Positions 26,301-38,541 of a stretch of DNA of 64,000 bases are shown here, piece after piece. Under the pieces are notes generated by a model that was not told the origin of the DNA, did no database searches, and worked only from the letters and a program-made list of their open reading frames with translations. Each line of letters starts with the position of its first letter. Positions within the stretch are counted from its first letter, which is position 1. Origin of the DNA: Megascapheus bottae. Taxonomy: Eukaryota; Chordata; Mammalia; Rodentia; Geomyidae. The stretch covers positions 62,001-126,000 of the forward strand of contig JANJXV010000099.1 in assembly GCA_024803745.1 (NCBI GenBank), in the 5' to 3' direction. A program made the position numbers and the translations under genes.

Positions 26301-27194
26301 CTAGGCCTCCTTGGTACAGGTCGAAACTTTCTTAATAAGGACCAAGAATCACAACAAATCAGAGAAAGGCTGGATAAGTGGGACTGCATTAAACTGCAGA
26401 GCTTTTGTATGGCAACGGATATAGCTAGTAAACTAATCAGGAAGCCTACAGAGTGGGAGAAGATCTTCACCACCCAAACAACGGAACAAGGCCTCATATC
26501 TAAAATATATCAACAACTCAAAAAATTGAATCACTCCAAAACTAACCTCCAAAGTAACACCCATCCCATTACAAAATGGGCCAAAGACTTAAAGAGAGTC
26601 TTCTCTGAAGAAGAAACAAAAATGGCCTATAGACACATGAAGAAATGCTCAACATCTCTGGTCATAAAAGAAATGCAAATCAAAACAAGTCTAAGATTCC
26701 ACCTAACTCCAGTTAGAATGGCCAGGTTCAGGAAAACGAATGACAACAGATGCTGGAGGGGATGTGGTCAGGAGGGATCACTACTACACTGTTGGTGGGA
26801 GTGCAAACTCGTTCAACCACTATGGAAAGCAGTGCGGCAGTGCCTCAAAACGCTAAACATACAACTCCCCTATGACCCAGCAATTCCAGTACTTGGCATT
26901 TACCCAACAATCCAGAAACAAGGGAACACTAAACCCACTAGCACAACAATGTTCATTGCAGCACTATTCACCATAGCAAAGATATGGAACCAACCCAGAT
27001 GTCCCTCAGTTGATGAGTGGATCAACAAGTTGTGGTATTTGTACACAATGGAATTCTATGCTGCTGTCAGAAAGAATGACATCGCCCCATTTGTTAGGAA
27101 ATGGAAAGACTTAGAACAAATCATATTAAGTGAAGTAAGCCAGACTCAAAGGAACTTAGGCTCAGTGGTTTCCCTCATTCGTCATAGTCAGTAG
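23354..27194 (+). pseudogene. L1 ORF2 remnant, copy D
   Basis: Endonuclease piece 23400-24254, ending at the shared TAG. RT fingers in 24396-24875. RT palm and thumb in 25131-26171, where the catalytic FADD motif reads FAND (AAT at 25452-25454), so one metal-binding Asp is lost. A dinucleotide change makes a stop (TAA 26169-26171; the sister copies read GGTTAAACACC). The C-terminal part resumes in 26193-27194 with the zinc knuckle intact. Confidence 0.94.
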
Positions 27195-28239
27195 AAACCT
27201 TGGGCTCTACTAGCAGAGATTGTGAATAGAGCAAAAGGCCATATATAAGGCCATATAATGTGAAGCTAATTGAAAGGACCTCCAGGATATTGACACAAAA
27301 GCCATATAATGAATGATTGTTGTCCTTAATGTACTATGTTGTCTCTCATCTCGCTTGCTGTCCCTTGGTTATCCCATATTGGTATAGTATCTCACTTTGT
27401 TATCTGATATATTGAATATATTTGTATTTGGATATTTGAAATTTGATAGGGAAGGGGGGAAAACCAAGACGGGTGGGGGGTGTGGGGTTGGAGGGAAATG
27501 GGTACCAAGACATGTGAAAGGGTATCAATGTATGTGAATTAATGCACCTTCTATCTGGCGAATATCACCTAACCCTTTTACTAATTACAATAAAAAATGA
27601 AAAAAAAAAGAAAGTTGTAGTGTGTGGGGAGGATGATGGGGTCAAATACATTTCTTCTTAGAAATTTACCTCATCTGGTTGCCCTGGATTTTCCTGGCCT
27701 TCTTCTTAGAGAAAGTTCTGTTATACTGGATTTGTGGCTTGGCAATGATCTAGCATGTACATCTTCGAGTAAGACATCCACAACTTCCATGCCTGAGACT
27801 CGAGTTTCCTGACCTTTGGCAACAGCACAGCAACATCTTTCTTCCTCCTGAGCCACAGGCCAAGTGAGCTGGCTTGAGCTGGTTGTTAGTTACAGTGGCT
27901 TGGTTACCAGGGTTCCATATTCTGTTCCATTGTGAGGGAGGCAGGGTCACCTTTCAGGGCCCAATGACCAAAGATCCTTGCTCACAAAAGACCTCACCAA
28001 AGACATACTGGAGGCTGAATCTCTCCTCCAGTCTCACAATATACATGTGGATGTAGTATACAGCACACCTTATTTGTCCAATCCCAATGTCTTCCACTAG
28101 GCCCAACTACCAGTCTGGTCTCAGGCTCAAGGAGCCTTTCTTAGGTAAGATCCAAACTTAAGGGTCAATATTGCCCTCATCCTTTACAAAACATTTGCTT
28201 CACAGTGCCTTCTCTGCCTGCATTTTGCCCCTTGTCGAA

Positions 28240-28430
28240 TTTTTTTTGTTTTTGCTAGTCTTGGGACTTGACCTCAGAGTGTGAACATTGTTCTTGGGCT
28301 TTCTTTAGGCTTTAGCTGTCCCACCGAGCCACAGCACGACTTGCAGCGTTTTCTATGTATGTGGTAATGAGGAATCAAACCTGAGGCTTACTGCTTGGTA
28401 GCCAAGGACTCTACCACTAGGTCAAACACA
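28240..28430 (-). mobile_element. ID-type SINE in spacer 4 (minus)
   Basis: Duplicate of the SINE at 5985-6175. It has ACTCTACCACTAGGTC, as in spacer 2, where spacers 1, 3 and 5 have CTCCCAC. Confidence 0.8.
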
Positions 28431-28674
28431 CAGGGCATCTTGCACATATTTTTGACGTCAATCTACTAGGATATTATTAGGTTTCTGTATCCTAATCAAT
28501 TTTTTCCTGATGATTAGCTTTGCAGTCATGTGTAAAAAATGCAAGAGGGAAAAACACAGAAGAATTAGTGTAATTAAAAAAAAGCATTAGACACAGTTAA
28601 GTGTTCATTCTTTGTAGGAGAATGGATATTTGGATATGATGATGATGATGATGACTTTATAATTACTATGTCAG

Positions 28675-28881
28675 GGTTGAGAGTTTGGCATAGTGGTAGA
28701 GTGCTTGCCTAGCATCCATGAAGATCTGGGTTTGATTGCTCAGTACCACATAGATAGAAAATCTAGATGTGGCACTGTGGCTCAAGTGGCAGAGGGCTAG
28801 ACTTGAGAAAACCCGAGGACAGTGCTGAGGCCCTGAATTCAAGCCCCAAGACTGGCAGAAAGATAAAAGAAAATAAAAATG
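28675..28881 (+). mobile_element. ID-type SINE in spacer 4 (plus)
   Basis: Duplicate of the SINE at 6419-6625, with GTGCTGAGGCCCTG in place of GTGCTCAGGCCCTG. Confidence 0.88.
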
Positions 28882-29542
28882 CTTTTTACGAGCTAATTCA
28901 CTCACAGCATTTGCTTCTGAAATCTTCGCTTCTGCATCTTGTGAAATACCCCATTCCCTCAACGTAGACAAGAAAAACAGATCCATCCCATGGTCCACTG
29001 TGAGGCCACTGGTTGGGCTAAGAGCTAGTCGTGCAGCAACACATAAGTTTTATTCTAATACTTTCCAAACTTTGTACTCAAATATGCTACCTACTTACCA
29101 ACTTATGTCAGTTATCCTTATGCTATAACTTTTCTTCATTACTACAATATTCTTACACTCCTACGTTAATCCTCTTGCACCTCCCCTGACCTCTCTCATT
29201 CTTTTTTTCTATCTCTGGACCTCTGCTCGTCTTTCAACCCTTATACTGCACGGATCTACACTTGATGGCTGTTGAGCAATATTGTATATGTAGGTGGTTA
29301 ATTATTCTCTAGGCTCAGAGGGACTTAAAGACAATAGAGATTGGATTGAGAGGCTTATTGTTTTGGGTATAAATCGCTTGTCAGTGGTTGTATTATGCTG
29401 GTCTGTAAGTGCACAAAAAGAAAGAGTGATAATACCAATCAAAACTTGTGAACATCTAGTGTCTGCCAGCGACAGAGGTCTAGGTTGGTTATATCTGAAA
29501 AACTATAATCGTATTTAGTAGTAATCTTGCTCCCATTTTCAA

Positions 29543-30726
29543 AAGGGCAGAACAAGAAACTCAAGAAAAATGTCAAATCAAGAAACAACATCCCCCACCC
29601 AATGTAAACAGACAATGGAACAGTCAGTGGCAAACCTAGAGGAGAGTCTTCCAATTGCTACACAAATGCAATTGATAAACATCATTAATGAAAAATGTGA
29701 AAATATAAAGAAAGAGATAATGGAGGAAGCCATACCTGAACAAGAGGAAAGCAAAAACAAGGTGATAAGTGAAAAAGAAGAAGCCATAAAGGAGGCCATA
29801 ATAAAGGTTTTTCAAAGAAAGATGGATGAATTCAAAGAATCCACAAATAAAAACGTGACCAAACTCCAGCAAATGTCCAAAGAAAATAAAGCTACTGAGC
29901 TAACCACTCAAAAGGAAATCAAGGAGATAAAGAAATCCATACATGATCTAAAACAAGGGATGCAAGGCATCAAAAGTGAGCAATTAGAAGCAAGGGAGAT
30001 GAAAAATAAAGTAGATAGCTTTGATAGCAGGTTAGACATTGCAGAGGAGAGAATTTCCGTGGCTGAAGATAATTTAGGTATTATAAAGAACAGAAAATGA
30101 GTCAATCCAAATCTAGGAAATATGAGAGAGCGCTTCAGGAGGTCCAAGATACAATTAGGAAGCCTAATTTAAGGCTAGTTGGTACTGAGGAGGGCGTAGA
30201 GAAAGAGGTCAATGGATTTGGAAATATACTTCAGGGAATCATCTCAGAGAATTTCCCAAATATCCAGAAGGGCAGGCCCATCCAGATACGAGAAGCTTTT
30301 AGAACCCCAAACAGACCTGACCAGAAAAGAACATCCCACCGCCACATTGTGATCCGAACTGGATCAATAGAAACGAAAGGAAAGATCCTAAAGGCAGCCA
30401 GGGAAAAGGGATCAGTACCCTACAAAGGCAATCCAATCAGAATAACCCCAGATTTCTCAGCAGAGACCATGCAAGCACGAAGTGACTGGAAGCATATATG
30501 TCATGCCCTTATATCAAATAACTACCAACCAAGAATACTGTAGCCAGCTAAGCTCTCATTCATAACTGAGGGAAAAATAAAAACATTCCATTCCAGGGAA
30601 AAGCTGAAACAATATGTCGAAACAAAACCAACACTACAGAGAATTCTCAAAGATGCTCTATACATAGAAAACCAAAATAAATGCAATATAGGGAAAGAAA
30701 TGGCACCTAAACAGCATACCATCTAA
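29543..30726 (+). pseudogene. L1 ORF1 remnant, copy E
   Basis: The usual start codon is AAG here (29543-29545), so the first available ATG is 29570, nine codons in. The remaining 176-codon coiled-coil piece ends at the shared ATGA (30097-30100). The RRM piece runs to the shared TAG at 30541-30543. The ordinary stop is 30724-30726. Confidence 0.93.
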
Positions 30727-30774
30727 GGACCACAAGAACTGTCAAGACACAGGCCCTACTAAAAGCTTTTAAAA

Positions 30775-33700
30775 ATGGTAGGAACTAATAAATATCTCTC
30801 AATCCTAACTCTCAATATCAATGGACTTAACTCTCCAATTAAACGGCATAGGTTGTGTAGTTGGATCAAAAAGCAAGAGCCATCGTTCTGCTGACTTCGA
30901 GAGACACATCTTACCCAAAAACAATCATCTTTTGAAAGTGAGAGGTTGGAATAAACTCTATCAAGCTAACTGCCCCCATAAACAGGCTAGAGTTGCCATC
31001 CTCATATCGGATACAATAGACTTCAAACTAAAATTAGTAAGAAAAGACAAAGAAGGTTACTACATACTACTAAAGGGATCTTTCCTCCCGGAAGACATAA
31101 CAATCCTAAATATTTACACACCCAATCCCGGAGCTCCAAACTTCATCAAGCAAACTTTACTTACACTGAAACCATACATAGATCGAAACACAGTGATTGT
31201 TGGTGAGTTTAACACACCACTCTCACCTATGGACAGATCAACAAGGCAAAAATTCAACAGAGAAACCTTAGAACTGAACAACTATATAGACCAACTAGAT
31301 CTAACAGACATCTGCAGAATATTCCACCCAGTAACACCACAATATACGTTTTTCTCAGCAGCACATGGAACATTTTCCAAAATAGACCACATCTTAGGCC
31401 ATAAAGCACACCTGGACAGATTCAGAAACACTGAAATTACTCCATGCACACTCTCAGACCATAAAGGCATCAAATTGGAGCTGAACACACATCTCCACCA
31501 AAGAAAACCCTGTAACTCATGGAGACTGAACCACACATTGTTGAATCAAAAACAATGGGTAATCGAAGAGATCAGAACAGATATCCAACTGTTTATGAAA
31601 TTTAACAATAAGGAGCACACAAATATCAACTCCTTAGGGACACAACAAAGGCAGTACTCAGAGGAAAATTTATAGCGCGGAGTGCCTAAACAGCAAGTTG
31701 GAAAAATGGCAAACCAACTAGTTAATGTCTCACCTTAAGCTCCTGGAAAAAGAGCAACAAACCAACCCTAAACCCATTAGGAGAAAGCAAATTATTAAAA
31801 TCAAAGCAGAATTAAATGATTTGGAATAAAAAAACTATAGAAAGAATCAACAAAACAAGGAGTTGGTTCTTGAAAGAATTAACAAAATTGACAAGCCCTT
31901 AGCAAATCTTACCAAAAAAAGAAGAGAGCATATCGAGATAAACAAAATCGCAGATGAAAATGGTAATATCACGACAGAAATTACCAAGATCCAGAATATC
32001 ATGAGGGAATACTTCTCAAACCTTTACGCCAACAAATTTGAGAATCTAGAAGAAATGGATGAATTCCTAGACAATATTAACATACACACACTGAACCAAG
32101 AAGAGCTAACCCAACTCAACAGGCCTATTTCAAGCTCTGAAATAGAAATGGAAATTAGACAACTTCCACTTAAAAAGAGCCCAGGGCCAGATGGATTCAC
32201 AGCTGAATTCTATAAGGTCTTCAAAGCAGAGCTCACACCAATACTCCTCAAGCTCTTCAACGAAATTGAAAATGAAGGTTCTTTACCAAACTGATTCTGT
32301 GAAGCCAGCATATCCCTCATCCCCCAACCAGGCAGAGATTCATCAAAGAAAGAGATCTATAGACCCATTTCTTTGATGAACCTCGATGCAAACCTTCTCA
32401 ACAAAATACTGGCCAACCGTCTACAACAACTCATCAAAAAAATATACACTATGATCAAACTGGATTCATCACAGGGAGGCAAAGCTGGTTCAACATACAC
32501 AAATCAATTAATATAATTCAACACATCAACAGGAGCAGGGATAAAATCACATGATTGTCTCAATAGATGCGGAAAAGGCATTTGACAAGATCCAAAACCC
32601 CTTTATGTTAAAAGATGTGGAGAAACTAGGAATCCATGGAACATTTCTCAATGTAATAAAGGCTGTGTATGAGAAACCCACTGCTAGTATTATACTTAAT
32701 GGTGAAAATCTAAAGCCATTCCCTCTAAAATCAGGAACGAGACAAGGATGCCCACTCTCTCCACTCCTTTTTAACATAGTACTAGAATTCCTAGGCAGTG
32801 CAATAAGGCAAGAAGCAAGCATAAAGGGGATCCAAGTAGGGAATGAGGAAATAAAACTATCCCTCTTTGCAGATGACATGATTCTGTATTTAAAGAATCC
32901 TATAGACTCTACTCCCAAGCTCCTTGAGCTGATTCAAAGCTTTGGAAGGGTAGCAGGCCGTAAAATCAACCCTCACAAATCAACTGCCTTACTTTACGCC
33001 AACACTGAGAGGAACGAGGCAATAATCAGGAAAGAAAATCCTTTCACAATAGCCTCAAAGAAAATAAAGTACCTAGCAATTAGCTTAACTAAGAATGTAA
33101 AGGACCGTTTAGATGAAAACTTTAAAACCCTAAAAAAGGAAATTAAAGCAGAACTAAGGAAATGGAAAAACCTCCCGTGCTCCTGGATTGGAAGAATCAA
33201 CATTGTGAAAATGACAATCTTGCCAAGGGCTATCTACAAATTCAATGTAATACCCATCAAAATCCCAATGTCATTCTTTAAAGACATAGAAGAGGCAATT
33301 CAAAATTGCATATGGAATAATAAAAGACCCCGTATAGCAAAAACACTTCTTAGCAGAAAGAACAGCGCTGGAGGAATTTCAATTCCAAACTTAAGGCTCT
33401 ATTACAGAGCTATAATTCTCAAAACAGCTTGGTACTGGCACAAGAACAGGCCTGAAGTCCAATGGAGTAGAACTGCGGACCCAGATATTAAACCAAAGAC
33501 CTATGGCCACCTAATCTTTGACCAGGGAGCCAAAAAAATAGAATGGAAGAAAGATAGCCTCTTCAACAAGTTGTGCTGGCAGAACTGGTTAAACACCTGC
33601 ACAAAACTAAAGTTGGATCCTTCTTTGTCACCTTGCACTAGAATTAACTCCAAATGGATCAAAGACGTGGAGGTAAAAGCTGACACACTGAAAAGTTTAC

Positions 33701-34614
33701 AGGAAGGAATAGGAGACACACTAGGCCTCCTTGGTACAGGTCGAAACTTTCTTAATAAGGACCAAGAATCACAACAAATCAGAGAAAGGCTGGATAAGTG
33801 GGACTGCATTAAACTGCAGAGCTTTTGTATGGCAATGGATATAGCTAGTAAACTAATCAGGAAGCCTACAGAGTGGGAAAAGATCTTCACCACCCAAACA
33901 ACGGAACAAGGCCTCATATCTAAAATATATCAACAACTCAAAAAATTGAATCACTCCAAAACTAACCTCCAAAGTAACACCCATCCCATTACAAAATGGG
34001 CCAAAGACTTAAAGAGAGTCTTCTCTGAAGAAGAAACAAAAATGGCCTATAGACACATGAAGAAATGCTCAACATCTCTGGTCATAAAAGAAATGCAAAT
34101 CAAAACAAGTCTAAGATTCCACCTAACTCCAGTTAGAATGGCCAGGATCAGGAAAACGAATGACAACAGATGCTGGAGGGGATGTGGTCAGGAGGGATCA
34201 CTACTACACTGTTGGTGGGAGTGCAAACTCGTTCAACCACTATGGAAAGCAGTGCGGCAGTGCCTCAAAACGCTAAACATACAACTCCCCTATGACCCAG
34301 CAATTCCAGTACTTGGCATTTACCCAACAATCCAGAAACAAGGGCATACTAAACCCACTAGCACAACAATGTTCATTGCAGCACTATTCACCATAGCAAA
34401 GATATGGAACCAACCCAGATGTCCCTCAGTTGATGAGTGGATCAACAAGTTGTGGTATTTGTACACAATGGAATTCTATGCTGCTGTCAGAAAGAATGAC
34501 ATCGCCCCATTTGTTAGGAAATGGAAAGACTTAGAACAAATCATATTAAGTGAAGTAAGCCAGACTCAAAGGAACTTAGGCTCAGTGGTTTCCCTCATTC
34601 GTCATAATCAGTAG
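30775..34614 (+). pseudogene. L1 ORF2 remnant, copy E
   Basis: Endonuclease piece 30821-31675, again with GEFNTP. RT fingers 31863-32294, ending at the shared TGA. A 687-codon open frame (32551-34614) covers the RT palm with FADD intact (32866-32877), the thumb and the zinc knuckle to the ordinary stop. Only the array-wide lesions upstream (codon-40 TGA, frameshifts, TGA before [12 protein letters not shown], and the 1-base loss before [13 protein letters not shown]) separate it from a full frame, apart from a 1-base loss near 31687. Confidence 0.94.
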
Positions 34615-35654
34615 AAACCTTGGGCTCTACTAGCAGAGATTGTGAATAGAGCAAAAGGCCATATATAAGGCCATATAATGTGAAGCTAATTTAAAGGACC
34701 TCCAGGATATTGACACAAAAGCCATATAATGAATGATTGTTGTCCTTAATGTACTATGTTGTCTCTCATCTCGTCTGCTGTCCCTTGGTTATCCCATATT
34801 GGTATAGTATCTCACTTTGTTATCTGATATATTGAATTTATTTGTATTTGGATATTTGAAATTCGATAGGGAAGGGGGGAAAACCAAGACGGGTGGGGGG
34901 TGTGGGGTTGGAGGGAAATGGGTACCAAGACATGTGAAAGGGTATCAATGTATGTGAATTAATGCACCTTCTATCTGGCAAATATCATCTAACCCTTTTA
35001 CTAATTACAATAAAAAATGGAAAAAAAAGTTGTAGTGTGTGGGGAGGATGATGGGGTCAAATACATTTCTTCTTAGAAATTTACCTCATCTGGTTGCCCT
35101 GGATTTTCCTGGCCTTCTTCTTAGAGAAAGTTCTGTTATACTGGATTTGTGGCTTGGCAATGATCTAGCATGTACATCTTCGAGTAAGACATACACAACT
35201 TCCATGCCTCAGACTCGAATTTCCTGAACTTTGGCAACAGCACAGCAACATCTTTCTTCCTCCTGAGCCACAGGCCAAGTGAGCTGGCTTGAGCTGGTTG
35301 TTAGTTACAGTGGCTTGGTTACCAGGGTTCCATATTCTGTTCCATTGTGAGGGAGGCAGGGTCACCTTTCAGGGCCCAATGACCAAAGATCCTTGCTCAC
35401 AGAAGACCTCACCAAAGACATACTGGAGGCTGAATCTCTCCTCCAATCTCACAATATACATGTGGATGTAGTAAACAGCACACCTTATTTGTCCAATCCC
35501 AATGTCTTCCACTAGGCCCAACTACCAGTCTTGTCTCAGGCTCAAGGAGACTTTCTTAGGTAAGATTCTAACTTAAGGGTCAATATTGCCCTCATCCTTT
35601 ACAAAACATTTGCTTCACAGTGCCTTCTCTGCCTGCATTTTGCCCCTTGTCGAA

Positions 35655-35845
35655 TTTTTTTGTTTTTGCTAGTCTTGGGACTTGACCTCAGAGTGTGAAC
35701 ATTGTTCTTGGGCTTTCTTTAGGCTTTAGCTGTCCCACCGAGCCACAGCACCACTTGCAGCGTTTTCTATTTATGTGGTAATGTGGAATCAAACCTGAGG
35801 CTTACTGCTTGGTAGCCAAGGACTCTCCCACTAGGTCAAACACAC
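35655..35845 (-). mobile_element. ID-type SINE in spacer 5 (minus)
   Basis: Duplicate of the SINE at 5985-6175 with a shorter T run and TTTATGTGGTAATGTGG in the middle. Confidence 0.8.
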
Positions 35846-36093
35846 AGGGCATCTTGCACAAATTTTTGACGTCAATCTACTAGGATATTATTAGGTTTCT
35901 GTATCCTAATCAATTTTTTCCTGATGATTAGCTTTGCTGTCATGTGGAAAAAATGCAAGAGGGAAAAACACAGAAGAATTAGTGAAATTAAAAAAAAAAG
36001 GATTAGACACAGTTAAGTGTTCATTCTTTGTAGGAGAAAGGATATTTGGATATGATGATGATGATGATGATGACTTTATAATTACTATGTCAG

Positions 36094-36300
36094 GGTTGAG
36101 AGTTTGGCATAGTGGTAGATTGCTTGCCTAGCATCCATGAAGATCTGGGTTTGATTGCTCAGTACCACATAGATAGAAAATCTAGATGTGGCACTGTGGC
36201 TCAAGTGGCAGAGGGCTAGACTTGAGAAAACCCGAGGACAGTGCTCAGGCCCTGAATTCAAGCCCCAAGACTGGCAGAAAGATAAAAGAAAATAAAAATG
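36094..36300 (+). mobile_element. ID-type SINE in spacer 5 (plus)
   Basis: Duplicate of the SINE at 6419-6625. The A-box region is changed to TAGTGGTAGATTGC. Confidence 0.88.
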
Positions 36301-36961
36301 CTTTTTACGAGCTAATTCACTCACAGCATTTGCTTCTGAAATCTTCGCTTCTGCATCTTGTGAAATACCCCTTTCCCTCAACGTAGACAAGAAAAACAGA
36401 TCCATCCCATGGTCCACTGTGAGGCCACTGGTTGGGCTAAGAGCTAGTCGTGCAGCAACACATAAGTTTTATTCTAATACTTTCCAAACTTTGTACTCAA
36501 ATATGCCACTTACTTACCAACTTATGTCAGTTATCCTTATGCTATAACTTTTCTTCATTACTACAATATTCTTACACTCCTACGTTAATCCTCTTGCACC
36601 TCCCCTGACCTCTCTCATTCTTTTTTTCTATCTCTGGACCTCTGCTCGTCTTTCAACCCTTATACTGCACGGATCTACACTTGATGGCTGTTGAGCAATA
36701 TTGTATATGTAGGTGGTTAATTATTCTCTAGGCTCAGAGGGACTTAAAGACAATAGAGATTGGATTGAGAGGCTTATTGTTTTGGGTATAAATCGCTTAT
36801 CAGTGGTTGTATTAGGCTGGTCTGTAAGTGCACAAAAAGAAAGAGTGATAATACCAATCAAAACTTGTGAACATCTAGTGTCTGCCAGCGACAGAGGTCT
36901 AGGTTGGTTATATCTGAAAAACTATAATCGTATTTAGTAGTAATCTTGCTCCCATTTTCAA

Positions 36962-38145
36962 ATGGGCAGAACAAGAAACTCAAGAAAAATGTCAAATCAA
37001 GAAACAACATCCCCCACCCAATGTAAACAGACAATGGAACAGTCACTGGCAAACCTAGAGGAGAGTCTTCCAATTGCTACACAAATGCAATTGATAAACA
37101 TCATTAATGAAAAATGTGAAAATATAAAGAAAGAGATAATGGAGGAAGCCATACCTGAACAAGAGGAAAGCAAAAACAAGGTGATAAGTGAAAAAGAAGA
37201 AGCCATAAAGGAGGCCATAATAAAGGTTTTTCAAAGAAAGATGGATGAATTCAAAGAATCCACAAATAAAAACGTGACCAAACTCCAGCAAATGTCCAAA
37301 GAAAATAAAGCTACTGAGCTAACCACTCAAAAGGAAATCAAGGAGATAAAGAAATCCATACATGATCTAAAACAAGGGATGCAAGGCATCAAAAGTGAGC
37401 AATTAGAAGCAAGGGAGATGAAAAATAAAGTAGATAGCTTTGATAGCAGGTTAGACATTGCAGAGGAGAGAATTTCCGTGGCTGAAGATAATTTAGGTAT
37501 TATAAAGAACAGAAAATGAGTCAATCCAAATCTAGGAAATATGAGAGAGCGCTTCAGGAGGTCCAAGATACAATTAGGAAGCCTAATTTAAGGCTAGTTG
37601 GTATTGAGGAGGGCGTGGAGAAAGAGGTCAATGGTATTGGAAATATACTTCAGGGAATCATCTCAGAGAATTTCCCAAATATCCAGAAGGGCAGGCCCAT
37701 CCAGATACGAGAAGCTTTTGGAACCCCAAACAGACCTGACCAGAAAAGAACATCCCACCGCCACATTGTGATCCGAACTGGATCAATAGAAACGAAAGGA
37801 AAGATCCTAAAGGCAGCCAGGGAAAAGGGATCAGTAACCTATAAAGGCAAACCAATCAGAATAACCCCAGATTTCTCAGCAGAGACCATGCAAGCACGAA
37901 GTGACTGGAAGCATATATGTCATACCCTTATATCAAATAAATACCAACCAAGAATACTGTAGCCAGCTAAGCTCTCATTCATAACTGAGGGAACAATAAA
38001 AACATTCCATTCCAGGGAAAAGCTGCAACAATATGTCGAAACAAAACCAACAGTACAGAGAATTCTCAACGATGCTCTATACATACAAAACCAAAATAAG
38101 TGCATTATATGGAAAGAAATGGCACCTAAACAGCATACCATCTAA
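36962..38145 (+). pseudogene. L1 ORF1 remnant, copy F
   Basis: Coiled-coil piece 36962-37519 and RRM piece 37516-37962, with the shared ATGA overlap and TAG (37960-37962). Private substitutions give VGIEEG, EAFGTPN, HTLISNKYQ and a more diverged tail. The ordinary stop is 38143-38145. Confidence 0.93.
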
Positions 38146-38193
38146 GGACCACAAGAACTTTCAAGACACAGGCCCTACTAAAAGCTTTTAAAA

Positions 38194-38541
38194 ATGGTAG
38201 GAACTAATAAATATCTCTCAATCCTAACTCTCAATATCAATGGACTTAACTCTCCAATTAAACGGCATAGGCTGTCTTGTTGGATCAAAAAGCAAGAGCC
38301 ATCGTTCTGCTGTCTTCAAGAGACATATCTTACCCAAAAACCATCATCTTTTGAAAGTGAGAGGTTGGAATAAATTCTATCAAGCTAACTGCCCCCATAA
38401 ACAGGCTGGAGTTGCCATCCTCATATCAGATAGAATAGACTTCAAACTAAAATTAGTAAGAAAAGACAAAGAAGGTTACTACATACTACTAAAGGGATCT
38501 TTCCTCCCGGAAGACATAACGATCCTAAATATTTACACACC
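38194..38541 (+). pseudogene. L1 ORF2 5' fragment, copy F
   Basis: Only the first third of the endonuclease domain remains, to ILNIYTP. The shared early TGA and frameshift are present. All catalytic residues from GEFNTP onward, and the whole RT, are missing. Confidence 0.93.

Larger units (their letters stand above)
21562..27609 (+). mobile_element. L1 copy D
   Basis: Complete-length copy: putative 5' UTR 21562-22121, ORF1 22122, ORF2 23354, G-rich 3' UTR tract 27449-27502, AATAAA 27589-27594. It shares many variants with copy E only, in ORF1 (GGCGTAGAG, AATGGATTTGG, TCAGTACCC) and ORF2 (AATAAGGCAAG, AATTGCATATGG), so D and E are the closest pair in the array. Confidence 0.96.
27610..28982 (+). 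repeat. Array spacer 4
   Basis: Fourth spacer copy. Private differences include CACAGCACGACTTGCAGCG in the first SINE and ATACCCCATTCCC near the right end. The A-rich L1 tail at its left edge is a little longer than in copy E. Confidence 0.92.
28983..35025 (+). mobile_element. L1 copy E
   Basis: Complete-length copy and closest relative of copy D. Putative 5' UTR 28983-29542, ORF1 with a mutated start, ORF2 from 30775, G-rich 3' UTR tract 34869-34922, AATAAA 35009-35014 and a short A tail. ORF2 is the least damaged of the array beyond the shared lesions. Confidence 0.96.
35026..36401 (+). repeat. Array spacer 5
   Basis: Last spacer. It has one extra GAT in the ATG repeat (36050-36071), and ACATACACAACTTCCATGCC and CTCAGACTCGAATTTCC as private changes. 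It shares the GTGGAAAAAATGC variant with spacer 1, not with its neighbour spacer 4. Confidence 0.92.
1..38541 (+). repeat. Tandem array of L1-plus-spacer units, period about 7.42 kb
   Basis: Equivalent points recur at a near-constant step: the ORF1 start codon at 7287, 14700, 22122, 29543 (mutated) and 36962, and the ORF2 end at 4940, 12350, 19772, 27194 and 34614. All units face the same way and are nearly identical by eye, including the spacer, which is not L1 sequence. The left end lies outside the window. The right end is a break inside ORF2 of the sixth copy. The spacer is present five times, always between the poly(A) end of one L1 and the 5' part of the next. Confidence 0.97.
36402..38541 (+). 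mobile_element. L1 copy F, truncated at the array's right edge
   Basis: Putative 5' UTR 36402-36961, ORF1 and the first part of ORF2 match the other copies. L1 sequence then stops after AATATTTACACACC near 38541 and unrelated sequence (TTTGAAGGTTCTC) follows. There is no poly(A) tail at the break, so this is a DNA-level deletion or the end of the duplicated block, not a retrotransposition end. It shares GGGAACAATAAAAAC after ORF1 with copy A; B to E lack it. Confidence 0.95.

Noticed and set aside
1..38541. Active, retrotransposition-competent L1s
   Set aside because: All copies share ORF1 and ORF2 stops and frameshifts, so none can make both full proteins.
1..38541. CRISPR-like or phage-like repeat array
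   Set aside because: The repeat unit is 7.4 kb of L1 plus spacer with SINEs; nothing prokaryotic is present.
1..38541. Assembly duplication artefact
   Set aside because: Units differ by many private substitutions and indels, so they are real separate copies, though the copy number in the genome cannot be judged from one window.
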